This document shows positions 23,668 through 35,980 of a DNA stretch of 64,000 bases, piece by piece (positions within the stretch are counted from its first letter, which is position 1; each line of letters begins with the position of its first letter). The stretch comes from Gymnothorax reevesii (taxonomy: Eukaryota; Chordata; Actinopteri; Anguilliformes; Muraenidae): contig CM056587.1 in assembly GCA_029721435.1 (NCBI GenBank), positions 20,034,667 through 20,098,666 on the forward strand, read 5' to 3'. Both the position numbers and the translations under genes were made by a program. A model generated the notes under the pieces. The model searched no databases, was not told the origin of the DNA, and was given only the letters and a program-made list of their open reading frames with translations.

Positions 23668-24091
23668 TGCTGGGTTCCCACTATAACGATTTGCGGCGAT
23701 TGAAATTTTGGTCTCAATCGTGGTGATCCTATCAGATCTTATCGGATCTTGAGGTAAGTCGTGGCAATCATGTTGATCGTAGAAACGTTTTGGATGGTTC
23801 AAAAATTTCCTACGATCAACACAATTAATTGTCAGTCATGATCATCGCATCACCTCGAATCCAAACCTGAGATTTTAAGCCGCTTTCACGCTGGACGCGA
23901 AACGAATTTTTCGCACGACAGATTACATTCAAAGTCAATGCACTCTTTGCATTGTCTTTGAATGTAATCTGTCGTGCGAAAATTTCGTTTCGCGTCCGGT
24001 GTGAAATCAGCTTCAGAGAAGTTCCACGATTAGCTACGAATGGCCAATCGTTGCATAAGTAATGGACCACGCGGCAGTGGGAACTAAGCAT
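23668..24091. mobile_element. Short DNA element (424 bp) enclosing a fold-back repeat
   Basis: The left end is ATGCTGGGTTCCCACT (23668-23683). The reverse complement of 24076-24091 is ATGCTTAGTTCCCACT, so 14 of 16 bases match as terminal inverted repeats. A TGAA/TTAA-like tetranucleotide adjoins the ends but is not an exact duplication. Inside are ATCG-rich imperfect repeats, and the strong palindrome at 23877-24013 lies near the right end. There is no coding capacity. The superfamily is uncertain. Confidence 0.5.
23877..24013. repeat. Near-perfect 66-bp-arm palindrome (fold-back MITE)
   Basis: The left arm (23877-23942) runs from AAGCCGCTTTCACGCTGGAC to TTCAAAGTCAATGCA. The reverse complement of the right arm (23948-24013) runs from AAGCTGATTTCACACCGGAC to TTCAAAGACAATGCA. 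The loop is five bases (CTCTT). The central ~45 bases of each arm are almost identical. As RNA this would form a long hairpin. It is more likely a fold-back mobile element inserted in a host copy than a microRNA gene. Confidence 0.85.
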
Positions 24092-24992
24092 TAAGTACAT
24101 GAGTGCTGATAAAAAATAAAGCCTGAAAAACATATCCTGCAAGACTGTGAGGCAAAAGCCTGACCATCCATAAAATCTACCGCAAAAATGACCTGTGAAT
24201 TGAATACTTCTGGACCTGCAAACTGATCATGGAAAGCAGATCGCAATCCGATCGTGAGTTATTTGTAGATCGCTTCCTTCTTCTGGTAGATTGTCAATGA
24301 TTGCCAAAGACTTAAGTAGCCTAAGTATTGAATGCTGTTGTGATAAGTTTATTTATTTATTTATTTTTCTTGAACAGAACATCAATCTGCGTCACTCCAT
24401 GTGCTCAATATATTCACACCGATTAAAATGTGCACATGACCAGCCAGTATTGCCCGGCTGAATGTGGTTGGTACAGTTAAGAATCTCGTGCGTCTGATCG
24501 CACAAGAGCTAGCCAAGAGAGGCAATTCCCAAATGACATTGTATCCTGGCAACTTCTCACACAGGAAAGCTGCGCTTCTACAGAAAATCCGGAGGAGTTT
24601 TTACGAGCCATTTCTCTCTGGAACACTCCGGTCTCAGTGCAGAGTACCTTAAAAAGTTATCGGCACTTGAAAGAAAAAATAATAACAACAGTACTACAAT
24701 GAATTCTCCAGCGGTTTCCAGACTTTGATTGTGCGCAGTCATATTTATTCAGTGACAGCGAAACAGTCTCTGGGTTTCTGGGTTCAGTCATGCATGACAC
24801 TCCTGGGAGCGGGCTTTTAACAGCGCCACCTTGACATGAACTGAGCCCCCAGACTCATGAACAGGAGTGGAGTCATCAGCGAAGGCCATGCGTACGATAA
24901 GCAGACAAGGCTCCCTGCAATGATTTACCCACTCAGGTTCCTTTCGTGTAATGACTATTTTCTTTCCCCCACTGTGCGCATTACTGTAATCC
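24092..24992. other. No gene recognised
   Basis: A (TTTA)n tract lies at 24346-24367. An open plus-strand frame of 62 codons at 24464-24652 has even codon usage but no familiar motif and no convincing splice signals, so I do not call it a gene. Confidence 0.5.
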
Positions 24993-25210
24993 ACCGTCCA
25001 TCCATTTCGTAAACTGCTTATTCAAGGTCAGGGTCATGGGGGGTCAGCAATTTAGAGCCTCCATTTAGCATGCTGCATGTCTTTGGGCTGTGTGAGGAAG
25101 TCCCTATGGATACAGGAAGATCATGATGAAACTCGCACAGAAATCCACACTTAGGTTTTAAACTCTTTGCTGTGAGGCATAGCATTATCCACTGCATTAC
25201 CATGCCACCC
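24993..25210 (-). repeat. tRNA-derived SINE copy (reverse orientation)
   Basis: Read on the minus strand, it starts GGGTGGCATGGTAATGCAGT, a tRNA box A-like region. A degenerate box B follows, then the phrase CAGTCCAAAGACATGCAG in decayed form. It ends with CGAAATGGATGGACGG, the CCATCCATTTCG tail seen on the plus strand. This is a common teleost SINE layout. It lies directly against the left side of the Tc1 relic at about 25.2 kb. Confidence 0.7.
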
Positions 25211-25212
25211 TA

Positions 25213-26536
25213 TGGCACTGTTCACATTATGAAAGTTTGCATCTCAGTGGACACAATCAGTTTCTTGTCTCAAGGTGGCAGTTGAAGGCATAGTTGAGAC
25301 TGTTTTGCTCGTCTGAGATTGTATGCAATCGCCTTACACAAAACCGGCAAAATTCTGAAGTATGAACTGCCTGATAAAGGTCAAGCCACAGCATCTCAAT
25401 CATATTCAAGTCAGAACTTTGACTATGCCACTCCAAAATCATCACTTTCTTTCTACTGAGCCATTCAGTGGATTTGCTTGCATGATTTAGTCCTACAGGC
25501 TAACCCTAGCATTAGGCTACAAACTGATGGCTGGACATTCTGCTGCAGCATTTTCTGGTACAGAACAGATTTCATGGTTCCATCAGTTAGGGCAAGTTGC
25601 CCAAGTCCTGAAGCAGCAAAGCAGCCCCAGGCCATCACACTACCAACACTGTGTTTGACTGTTAGTATGATGTTCTTATTGTGGTATGTTGAGTTAGCTT
25701 TACGCCAGTTAAAATGAGACCCATGTCTTCAGACTCATCAACCCGCAGAATATTATCCCAAAAAACTTGGGGGTCATCAAGATGTTTTTGGCAGATGCGA
25801 GACAAGCCTTTTTCTTCTTTTTAGTCAGCAGTGTTTTTTTTTTGTTTTTTGCCTTGCAGCTCTCCCATGGATGCCATTTTCACCAAGTCTCATTCTTTTT
25901 GTGGAATCGTGAACATTGACCTTAACCGAGGCAAGTGAGCCCTACAGTTCCTTGGATGTTACTCAGGGTTTTTTTCCGACCTTTTGTATGGATTGTTGAT
26001 GTGTTCTTGGAGGAATTTGGTATGCTGACCTCTCCTGGGAAAGTTCATCGCTGTACCAAGTTTTCTCCATTTATAGAAAATGGCTCTCATTGTGGCTCAC
26101 TGAAGGTCAACAGCTTAAGAAATTGCTTTGTAACCCTTTCAAGACTGAAAGATGTCAACAACTTTGTTTCTAATTGGGTCTTGAATTTTTTAGATTGCCG
26201 CATCATGTGCTGTTGTTTTGCCTACCTCATTGCCAGATGGGTTCTACAAACAGTGTCATTTAGATTCAACAGGGTGGGCAGCGTCTAATGTAACTTAACC
26301 CAAATTTAATTGCTTAATTTAGCAACTTATAGGGTAATTGCTTTTTCACTTAGGGCCAGGTAGCACTGGATAGTTTTTACTTCAGTGAATGAAACCATAT
26401 TTTCAAAACTGCATTTTGTGTTTCCTCAGTTATCATCGCCTAATATTAAAATTAGTTTGATGTGAAATATTTAAGATAGACAAATATGGAATAACAGAAG
26501 AAGTCAGGAAGTGGCAAATTCCACTTCACAGCACTG
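25213..26536 (-). mobile_element. Tc1-type transposon relic (copy 4), left end uncertain
   Basis: The right end ...CACTTCACAGCACTG with TA at 26537-26538 fits a fish Tc1 family whose ends read CAGTGCTGTGAAAAAGTATT. The subterminal phrase GGGCCAGGTAGCACTGGATA (26352-26371) and AACTGCATTTTGTGTTTCCT (26407-26426) are also characteristic. The left terminus is not recognisable beside the SINE, so the start given is approximate. The size of about 1.3 kb implies internal or terminal losses. Confidence 0.75.
25257..26208 (-). pseudogene. Tc1-type transposase, heavily decayed (copy 4)
   Basis: Minus-strand remnant. Near 26208 it begins with MMRQSKKFKTQLETKLL, resembling the MPRSKEIQEQMRNKV-type start of this Tc1 family, and continues into a helix-turn-helix region (SLERVTKQFLKL). 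The catalytic region is traceable through antisense phrases such as ACCCGCAGAATATTATCCCA (25741-25760). The C-terminal block ILEWHSQSSDLNMIEMLW (25445-25380) keeps the Glu of the DDE triad. Stops and frame changes occur throughout. It belongs to a different Tc1 subfamily from copies 2 and 3. Confidence 0.8.
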
Positions 26537-26538
26537 TA

Positions 26539-27883
26539 CATTTCTTCAAGTTCTTATTATTAAGCACTCAATCCCCAGCTTGTCCTCAGAATATTGAATT
26601 GTATCAAAACTCTGGTGTCAAAGTTTGCTTTCAACAATACACTGACAGAGATATCCTGACTTTTCCCACGGTAGACTACTTTTCCACCACTTTTTCGTTT
26701 AAACTCCTGTCTTTGCACTGGCTCCATTGCTCCAGCAGAGGCAGCTTGCTTACCCCCAGGGTAAACAGGATGTGGCTGATAGTTTTAAAGCTCCCCTCTT
26801 CTCCTCAGTGTCATCTAAAAGCACACAGAGCAGAACATTGCTGCCTGTACCATGAGTCAGACCATGCAGGCAGGTACTATCAGTGATCTTATCCAGGTTT
26901 GAATGGTCAGTACCCATCGCAAGTTACTTTCTTTAGCGTCCTTGACTTTGACTTTGACATCAGTGGGAGAAATCACACTGTGTTGCTATTGCTTTGGATA
27001 TGCTTTGAAAAAACCCCACATCAAAGAACATCAAACCTAATTACAAAATAGCAAAACAAGACGTACCCTCACTGACAAAATGGACACAGAGAAATACCCT
27101 GCGGCATTAATTCAACACTGGGCCAAAAGGACCAAAAGAATTGACTAAACACTGGGAAATCTGCAGTGTGTTCTTTTCAACACCCAACTCCCTGCTCCGT
27201 GGATCTTGCCATTTTGCACGATAAAACATTTGTTTCTGTGTTCAAAGCTCATCAGTCAGCCTTACTGACATTGTTTACAAAAGTATAGATTGCTTATTAT
27301 CCTTAATGTCCCTCAGAAGTGTCCTTCAGAGCTAAATAATGGAGCTGGTTAAGCTCAAATGCAGTAAAAATATAGAAATATGTTGAATGAAGTGCACACT
27401 GTGTGACTTTGCATGTAGCAGTCATGAAGCATTTTTCTTGAGTTATTCTTTAAAGTACCACATCTGTATGGAATTTGCTGAAGCAACTATTGCAGAGTCA
27501 GCACATGTATAATTGCGTTCGACGTAAAATACAGGACATGAGTGAATCCATTGGCTTATCATGGTTTAGAAGTCTTGTCATAATGAAGTGGGAGTAACAG
27601 CATGCGGGTTTATGGTCAATGCCCTGAGTAAGGAGTGGTAATGACCAGTTGCCGTGCATCCACCGTGCAGTTAAATGACATGTGTTTACTTGTTGGTAGG
27701 TGATGGTGTATTGCTAAGAGGGATGGGGAAGTGGGATGGGGGGAGAGGCAGGTATATAAAATATACCCTGTCTCATTGAGTACTGCTGCATTTCAAAAAT
27801 CTTTGGCTGGTGCATTTGTAGGTCGGTGGAATGTAAGTACCTTACACAGCACTTATGATGGTAATGCAAAAAAAAAAAAAAAA
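26539..27883. other. No gene recognised
   Basis: Unique-looking AT-rich sequence with no exon. A16 simple sequence near 27868-27883 marks its end. Confidence 0.5.
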
Positions 27884-28080
27884 CAGTGCCCTTAGCTAAT
27901 ATTGGCACCCTCAGTACATAAAAGGACAATGAAAAAAAAATGTGGTTGTTCTCAATCTTCTTCTTTTATTTAAAATATAAAAAAACATTTAGCCTCAGAT
28001 TTGAAGGAAATAATTGATGGATAAAAATCCCAAAAACATGTGGGCTGCAATCATTGGCACCCTTGAAAAAGAAGTTGGAA
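27884..28080. repeat. Tc1-end-like fragments
   Basis: CAGTGCCCTTAGCTAATATT followed by GGCACCCTCAGT (27884-27915) resembles the CAGTGCCCTCCA...TTGGCACCC terminus of fish Tc1 elements. A second CAATCATTGGCACCCTTG phrase occurs near 28049. No intact element can be drawn from them. Confidence 0.5.
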
Positions 28081-28430
28081 TACCAAAGCTGTTATCAGCA
28101 TTAGTTACAGAGGCCAGCATCTGTCGTGGTATAGGGGTGTGTCAGTGCACATGGCATGGGTGCCTTGGACATTTGCAATACAGCAATACATGTATGCATT
28201 CTGGAGGAACATATGCTAGAAGTCATCTGTTCCAGAGATGTCCCTGTATTCCTCAGCAAGACAACGCCAAACCACATTCTGCACATATTACAAGTGCATG
28301 GCAGCATAAGCAAAGAGTGCGGGTGTGAGATTAGCCAGCCGACAAACCTGATGTGTCTCTAAGTGAGAATGTATTGCACATTATGGAGCAAAATATTCTG
28401 CAGGCCGTGTACAATAACGTAACTTAAGAC
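28081..28430 (+). pseudogene. Tc1-type transposase fragment (copy 5)
   Basis: A plus-strand remnant of about 115 codons spread over at least two frames. Recognisable pieces are GVCQCTWHGCLGHL/MGALDICNTAIHVCILEEH, equivalent to the WGCISAxGMGxLHICxGTIN...LEQH segment of copy 3, and CIPQQDNAKPHSAHITSAW with the second catalytic Asp. A decayed stretch corresponding to SPDLSPIENVxxIM follows. The N-terminal half is absent. It is the only Tc1 relic here on the plus strand. Confidence 0.75.
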
Positions 28431-28800
28431 ATGTTTAATGGGTGAATAGGATAAAATTCTGCTTGCTCGGTTTGACTAAGTGGCGTCTTCAGTGCTCGAA
28501 CGCTGAATAAGTGTCATTAAAAAGGACACAGTGATGTTACACAGGTGTAAACAGTTGACTGTGCCAACTTTTTTTTTTATTTTGTGGTCATAGCATTGTA
28601 TATTTTCAATGATCAATTACATTTAAATGTTAAAACATCAAATAATGATTTGTGCAGCCTTCAACATAGTAGAGGGTGAATTTACCTTCCAAAGCAGTCA
28701 TATTTGATTTTATTTGAATTTTCCATGATGAGTCAGTTTTTTCAGAATTAGGGCTGTAAATTTCATGAAACAAACCCAAAATGTATTTTGAGATGTTATT
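28431..28800. other. No gene recognised
   Basis: AT-rich, with a T8 run near 28570. Nothing is recognised apart from the start of the weak fold-back described next. Confidence 0.45.
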
Positions 28801-28920
28801 TGATGTACCATTATTGTAAAGTGTTACTGTAATTGAAGCACCTATTATTAAAACCCCATAAGTCACACTTGACTTGACTTGACGTGTGGGGTTTTAGTAA
28901 TCAGTGCTTTAATTTCCTAT
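28801..28920. repeat. Short fold-back repeat with (CTTGA)n centre
   Basis: TTATTAAAACCCCATAAGTC on the left pairs imperfectly with GTGTGGGGTTTTAGTAATCA on the right, around a CTTGACTTGACTTGA centre. Weaker similarity of the outer arms continues for about 40 bases (GGTGCTTCAATTAC on the reverse of the left, CAGTGCTTTAATTTC on the right). It is possibly the centre of a decayed MITE. Confidence 0.45.
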
Positions 28921-30135
28921 ACAGAAAATACCTGCAGGGTTTGGATGTTACTAGATGTTACTTGTTCAACTGAATCACAAAGTTTCTCCCACTTAACCCA
29001 AAAGAAAATTACAAATGATTCCAGGCTTAAACTCAATGAATTATCCTCATTGGAACATACTTGACAATGAAAGTAACTGGCCAACCGTCAACAGTGAATG
29101 ATTTAAAAATGGCCCAGACCCATCCAAAAAAGAAGCTGATTTTGAAATGGCAAGCGCATACACAAGCTTTGAAAAACCTACAATATTTTCACAAGACCAT
29201 GACCATGAAAATCTTAAATGCTCAATATATCTGAATATGACAGTATTGGCTTCCGAGGGCTTAATGAAATCCCCTTGGAGAACATGTAGGCCAGAAATGA
29301 TTACTGTGTGAATTATAATTGCTCACTTAAATGCCAGACGTTGGAGTTTTTTCCCTCAGTGTGGCCACACACATATGAGCATCCTGCCCATTGCTATTCA
29401 GTAACTAACAATAAATAAAAATCAGCTATTGGCTCAATATTTTTCAAGCGAACACTTGAATGTGAGGACTAACTGCAATGGGAATTTACATTACATGATG
29501 CATTATTAATTGTATTATTTCTTTCGGAATATTCTTCAGATCGGAAAAGACCAATGATAACAGCGTGAAAATGACCAGTGGTATATGACCATAGGTATTT
29601 TGGTCCTTTTACCGGAAAATGTAAAGCCACACAACCTAGAGATAGTCCACCCATTCATTGTGCTCATATATAATCCCCTATTCACACCACAGACCACACA
29701 CATCAAAAAGAACTTCCAGCTACCCTAAATATAAGCTAACTACTAGACTTTTAAGTCACTTTAGTCAAGTTGTAGTTCAGAGTTAGATCCAAGTTCATCT
29801 AGCCCCCCACATTCTGACCCCTCAATAGAGCTACCCCTAAACGAGGCGACAGACACCACTGACAATGTCACAGTTAGAAAACAGCTCAGTCATTGATAAG
29901 ACATCATTAATCATAATGAAATCCATTATTTGCATGTCTTAAGTGAACAGGGCCATACATGGCAAGACCTTTTGTCTGGGCAGAATGGTGGCTGTCTTTT
30001 ATTTTGTTCATAATTTTTATACACCTAAACATGATTTGGGAAAGAGTTAACAGGTTTTTTTTCCCTTATTTGAAGAGGAATTGGTCAGTTATCACCAGAC
30101 AACACAATTTCACTTTATTAATTAGTGTTTTGTGA
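28921..30135. other. No gene recognised
   Basis: AT-rich sequence without exon, RNA gene or named repeat. Confidence 0.5.
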
Positions 30136-30320
30136 CTGGTTTAAAGGGGACCTTTTGTGCTGTTTTTCAAGTTATGATACCCTTGGATGACCAAAAATTG
30201 AAGTATATAAAGAATGATATGAACTTTATAGGAAAAAAAAACATGATTTCAGGGCAGTTTGATTCCCATCATTCATAACCCTCTGAGAAATGGCCAGTGA
30301 ACTGAGCCACCGTGTCCCCC
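30136..30320. repeat. Possible dispersed fish repeat (GGGACCTTTT type)
   Basis: AAAGGGGACCTTTTGTGCTG followed by TTTTTCAAGTTATG resembles the start of a family of non-coding fish repeats. A related start, AAAGGTCCCATTATTATGAT, occurs at 57496. Ends and family name are not certain. Confidence 0.3.
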
Positions 30321-32824
30321 GGCCTCTGGCAAGTCACTAAATACAGATCACTGTGAATAAGTAGCAAGCTAGCAAGCTACTAAACTACACAATGAGCATG
30401 GGCAGGTCACTTCTGCCCGCAAAGAAAGCGTGGACATTACATTCACAAACTAGAGCGACATGCAGTCACCATAGAAGGACTGGGGAAGCTGCGAAAAGAC
30501 CATAAAAGATGCAGAAGCCGCAGGACCACACAAGGCCATCTCCATCCCCCAGGGCTGTCAGACTGACAGAGTCCATGGCCATCGTGCCCCCTTGAGTCGG
30601 CATGGCGACCTGAGGGCTGGTTGAAGTGTGGGGAGAGCATGTCAGCACTGTTGCTCAAAGCCTCTCAGTCGCCGTAGGGATGCCCCATCCCCCATTACAC
30701 TGATAAGAATCCACTGAAGCTCAGCCAAAGGGTAGATAAAGGCTATCAGTGAAGCCCGTTCTGTAAACAGGCCACTGCTGAGGCTGGGACGGCCCAGGAA
30801 CAAGCGGCAGGCGCGAGGAAGTGCTGCCGATCCCATGGGGGAACGGGGCTGCTGACGTCCCATCCAGTCCCACCGTCGCCCGTGCGTCCTTATCTCCTCC
30901 CCCGTGTGGCCCTTTTATCCCACGCCAGCCCTTACAGGAATGCAGTGCAGCCCCCATGACAAATCACAGAACACTCACGTACAGCACTGTAATGTTCAGT
31001 CATCCCGAGTATATGAATAATCTCTGCTCAGCTACAACATGAAGATTCCACAGTCAATGGCCAAGATCGCGTCAATGAGTCAAATAAATGAAAATTAATG
31101 GCATACTATAGATGATAGTTCAGTCTCTAGGAAATGAAATGGTAGGAGAAAAATGATGGCAGAAAATAGCCTGTGCAAGGTACATGTATTATGATTGAAA
31201 ATCATGTGAATTCACAGACTTCTGCGCCTTGTCTTACAGATGTCCTCAGAGGCATCGTATGTACACCTATGGGCTGATCTTTACCCTCCATTTCAACATT
31301 AAAACAGAAGCATCAATTTGAAATGATATGCTGGGTCAAAAAAAATGATAACAGGGAAGACTTTCCGGAGCTCACTGCTATGCTGCATGCGGTCAGACAC
31401 ACCACATACCCATCCATGTACATGCAGAATCCGTACGCCATCCTGGCTGTGCCCTGATGCATCCCTGTTTTACTATGGATGCAACACAGCAGGGACCACA
31501 GTGTAGCGGTGAGAGAGGACGAGTCCTGACCCACTTAGAGTCCTGCCAGCACCAGCCCTCGAGGGCCGAACCTGGCAGAGAGAGACTCGGTTTATTTTCT
31601 TGGCTCCGCGAACGAGGGACTGCGGAGGAGAGGGTGGGAGTGGGTGAGTGGCGCTGGCAAGTGAAGCCTTCGCCGTCCCCAGCCCGTGCGAGCTGGCTCA
31701 GATCCCTCAGCCCTCATCCCACCCCGCAAGGCATAAAAAAGTGTAGCACTATATATAAATATGAGCAGACTGAGCGCTACGCAGCAGTACACAGTGCCAC
31801 ACACAGGGCGTGAATGGAACACGGCCAACTGACTCATGCTTATGCTTTGAGCCTTGCATAAGGAAAGAGTTTAACAGACAAAACGTTCTGCTCAGTTGTT
31901 AGACCAAACCAATGTTTTTTTTTCCCATTGCTTTTTACGTAGTGAGGACGTTGAAGGGTTAAACCAAGCCTGCGATACAACAGGCAAAACCCCAAGTTTA
32001 CAAAGCCAAGTTTCAAAATTCACAGCAGAGGTGAGGAAGTATGGCATATCCTCTATGCAGGATTGCAGAATTCCACTTGAAAAAACAGACTCTGTGGCAT
32101 CAATATGATAAATGTCTATACTGGTGACCCGCCAAGTGTCATGTGATCCGTAGAAAATGGCCCGTGCAAAGTGCGTTCAAAATGAAAGAGAATCAGGTGA
32201 ATTTGTGGAAACGTGTGCTCCCAATTACATGCAGGTATGGAACCATTCTGGCTAAATGAGCTCTTTTTTAAGATGTCTCTAGGGGCTTTGTGTACGTCAG
32301 CAAACGGATTTTATTTCCCGTTTCAATTGAAAGCAGAGGCGTCAATTTGTCGTACCAAATTTCCATGCTTTGGTTTTAAATAAATAAATAAATCACACAT
32401 TCTTTTTTACCCAGGTCAAAATTTATTGAAACTCTGAGAGCTTTTTTGGATTTGCCGGGGGAGCCAAGGTCAAGAAAATAAATCAGGCTGAAGTGAAATT
32501 CTTGCGTGAGATTAGAGGGAGATATTGAGGCACTACTGTGCTTGCATTAAGGATTATTTGGGGTTGACCGATACCTCCCAATGCCTGAGTGATATATGAA
32601 AACTGGAAGTAAGAAATGGAACTTACTGGAAATGGGTCCTTTGGCAGTAACCTTGCAAGAGGAGGCTAAAATACCAATTTTGCACTTGAAATTTTTCCAC
32701 TCAGCTCCAATCCTGTGGATTAAGTAAATCAGAGCATGGCCCTCTACCATTTGCATGGGATAGTATAGGGAGTGATATTAAAAATGCCTGATAATAATTC
32801 AGTTAGATGGGCCTGTGGCTTCTC
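30321..32824. other. No gene recognised; two GC-richer patches
   Basis: GC content rises at 30450-30950 and 31480-31720, with short frames on both strands that carry no familiar motif. An AAAT-repeat patch lies near 32378-32393. I see no transcription unit that can be supported. Confidence 0.5.
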
Positions 32825-32869
32825 ATGTTGTTGTTGTTGTTGTTTTTTCTTTTTTTTTTTTTTTATAGG
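32825..32869. repeat. (TTG)n followed by poly-T
   Basis: Six or so TTG units run into a long T tract. Read from the minus strand this is poly-A followed by CAA units, as left by some retroposed inserts, but no body of a retroposon is recognised beside it. Confidence 0.85.
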
Positions 32870-35537
32870 AACGTGGTTAGCTTTGGAAATCTCTGATTGC
32901 AGGAGATAATTACTTTTACAGAAAATTCACAAATGCTTCGCCATTGCCCAGATTTTCATTCAAAGAGAATGACATAATTAGTCGCTTGAGGAGTAAATCT
33001 TTTGGAGCTTCAAGCTTCCGTATCAGTGTTCTGGGTGTCTATTTTCCTCACTTTCCAGAAGTTACTAGTTATATCAGCAATGTTCAGATGAAAGTACTGT
33101 GATAATATTTGTGATTTTACTACCTACGTGGTTAAATGCAATGGCTTAGGCTCGGTAAGACCCTCAGGATGAATATCTGGACTCTGCGGTGGATCATTAG
33201 TAGAACTGGTGAAGTAAATCTGATCAGATACAATGATAGTTCATTGCAGAAAAAATAAAACTAAGCCAGGCTTATCAACCATTATGATATTGCATTGAGA
33301 CCCAGAATCTGATTTCCATCACTTTTTTTCTGACGACAATGTTGCCATTGAGGTAACAAAAATTTGACTTATTTGACTGAAATTTGACATGCCAATCTAT
33401 TAAGAAAATTTTTCGCTATCAAGCGTACAGTTAAATATTCTACTTTAGAGAGTCATCAGGAAATACTACCCACTAAAAAAATGAAGGACAGTCTTTTTTA
33501 AATCAAAATAAATCATGCTAAAATCTTCAATGAATCTGGTCAAGTCCTCATTGCAACATCGAAGGCATTTTAGCATTAAATACCACAAGAATAAATTCTG
33601 TACTCTTCCACTCTTACCACTCTCTCATACTTTATTATCTTCTTTTTTCCAGAGTATGACCTACATCTTGTGTTTTGGCAGGGGATGGAAGAACAGAGCC
33701 TCTTCCTCGAGAGCGGGACAGTGAGGCGGTTTGGGGGTGAGGTGCTGAGATGGAGTGAGAGCTGGAATCATTCAGCCTGTGCTTACTGCATATGGCAGTT
33801 ATCTGACTTAATTGTGAAGGTTTCAACTCCATTTAGCTGTTTAATCCACTCACGTGGGTCTTTTTTTTTTTTTTGAGCCATCTGGAATTGATTTTTCTCC
33901 ATTAACATTCCATCTAACAGTTCATGCTTTTAAATCCTTTTTATTCTTTGAAGAGATTTTTTGGTTTACAGCAGATGAACACTGTTCTGTTAATCTAAAG
34001 GTCAGCATGGAGTCCTAAAATCTTATCCAGCACATTGCTCTCAGGACGGTGTGCAAAAATATTTTTATTCAGAACACGAAAATAGTGCACGAATATGACT
34101 TACCAACCATTTCTGGTATTTGTCAAAAAAATGACAAAACAAGATAAATCTAATTGATGATTCGAATGATTACTTGCAATTTAATACAACTCCAACTCAG
34201 AAGAAAATGGGATGGTGTGGAAAATGCATGTAAACATTGAAAGCAATCATTTATACATTTACTATGACTCATGTTTCATTGTAGACAGTGTGACGACAAT
34301 ATGTTTAATGTTGTCTCCTGACTGTGACTGCATTCTACAGTCTCTGATACAAAATTTTATGAAACTGGCTTTACACAAAAACTGTGTTTTTATGTGTCAC
34401 AGTGCCTTGATCCATATGTTTAGTCTTCTTCCACTTAGTGAGTGAACACAGGTTAATGAATACCAATGCACAGTATGCCAAATATTACCAAAAATTATTG
34501 GCTTAATGCAAATTGTGATTGCCAAATCCAAAGCTTTATCCTCAACCATAAGTAATAGTAAAAATAATTAAATTCTTCTTTTGCAGACAAAGGGGTTCCC
34601 ATTTTTAATCTGTTTCAAAAGCTGAAAAGAATTACAGTCTGTTCATAAAATTAAAAATGTATCTACATGAGACTGGAAAAATTGATTGCATGAGATACTA
34701 CGCCATATATTGAATGCACATGAGCAAAAACTATTATTGTCTCCTTTTTGGTTCAGACTTTTGCCTCATAAAAGCCACTTGATCTTCAACTGGGAGACAA
34801 CATGCTGGCAGCAGTATAGAAATGTCTCCATAAAGAAACTTCCCTTTGTGGAGACAGGCTGCAAATTTATATCACAAACTTGGCTGAGATCGCCTCATGA
34901 ACTGCTTTGAAACATGGCACTGGTGTTAGCTCCCATTGAGAGGCCATAAAAAATGTCATGAAACAGAAAAAATGTTTCGATTCTGTGTGAATGAATGAAC
35001 GAATGAATCAATTTTTGACAAATTAAAGTACTGTTCAATAGTGTATTTAACTTGTCATAATGACACCAGGTTTTCCAGAGACTTATATCCACTGTGGGCC
35101 TGAGCCATTGGGAAGAAGCAGCGGAGCAAAATCACCAACAATCCAGTAGAATCGTCACACACAAAATATGAACATAGACCCTTTAACATACCCATCTGAA
35201 GATTATCTTTAAACACAAATAAAATTAACATCAATCAGATGTCCTCCTGTTTCAGTTTCAGTAAGTTATTACACTAATAAGCCAAGTATTCAATGCTTTC
35301 TTTTAACTATTTAAACTGCTGGCAGATTTAATCTCATTTGGAAATTTATTCAACTCCTCAGCCCCTAAATAAAGAAAAGAGCTCTTCCGTACTTTGTAGA
35401 TTGGGCATTAAACTGGCCGGACCATGTATTTACAGTATGTAATTCAGATATGGACTGAGAATACCTTAAAAATAACTTTCCATGTGTAGTGCTTTGCAAA
35501 CATTGATAAGCATTAATTGAGTGACGCTGAGGCGCAC
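32870..35537. other. No gene recognised
   Basis: AT-rich non-coding sequence with T-rich runs (for example 33859-33875). A TTTTTTCCAG acceptor-like site at 33643-33652 precedes an 80-bp open stretch, but no matching donor or recognisable peptide supports an exon. Confidence 0.5.
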
Positions 35538-35563
35538 TATATATATATATATATATATATATA
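35538..35563. repeat. (TA)13 microsatellite
   Basis: A perfect alternating TA run of 26 bases. Confidence 0.95.
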
Positions 35564-35980
35564 CAGTGTATTGGGGCAGGTTTTCAATTAGCATCCATTT
35601 GGCCTTTCCCAGCCTTTCCACCTTCTCTGTGCAACAGAATCAAAATGAATCCACCAATCATATTATATGTCACATGGCCTATCTTAGTCTCATTCAATGC
35701 AGGACAGTTAGGGCTTTCAGAAAAGTGTAAGTTTGTGTGAATCCCATGGGTATTCCCTGAGGTATGGGCCTTCAAAGTTGAATAATGCTTCTAAAGCCTG
35801 TTTTTTGGATGTTTTTTTGAATATTTGGGCATTTGTAATTACCACAGTGGCACTTTTAGCACACCCCAAACTTATTGCTGATGTGCCCAAGGGTCTTGGC
35901 TCCAAGATTCATTAGGTTGAACCGTTGGTTGAGTCTTCCCTCTGGTGTGCCATGGCTTGAATCAGAAATAAGTACGCGTT

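Noticed and set aside
24464..24652. 62-codon frame that looks protein-like
   Set aside because: No motif, no splice signals and short length; not enough to call an exon.
32825..32869. Processed pseudogene tail
   Set aside because: Poly-T is present, but no cDNA-like body or target duplication was found next to it.
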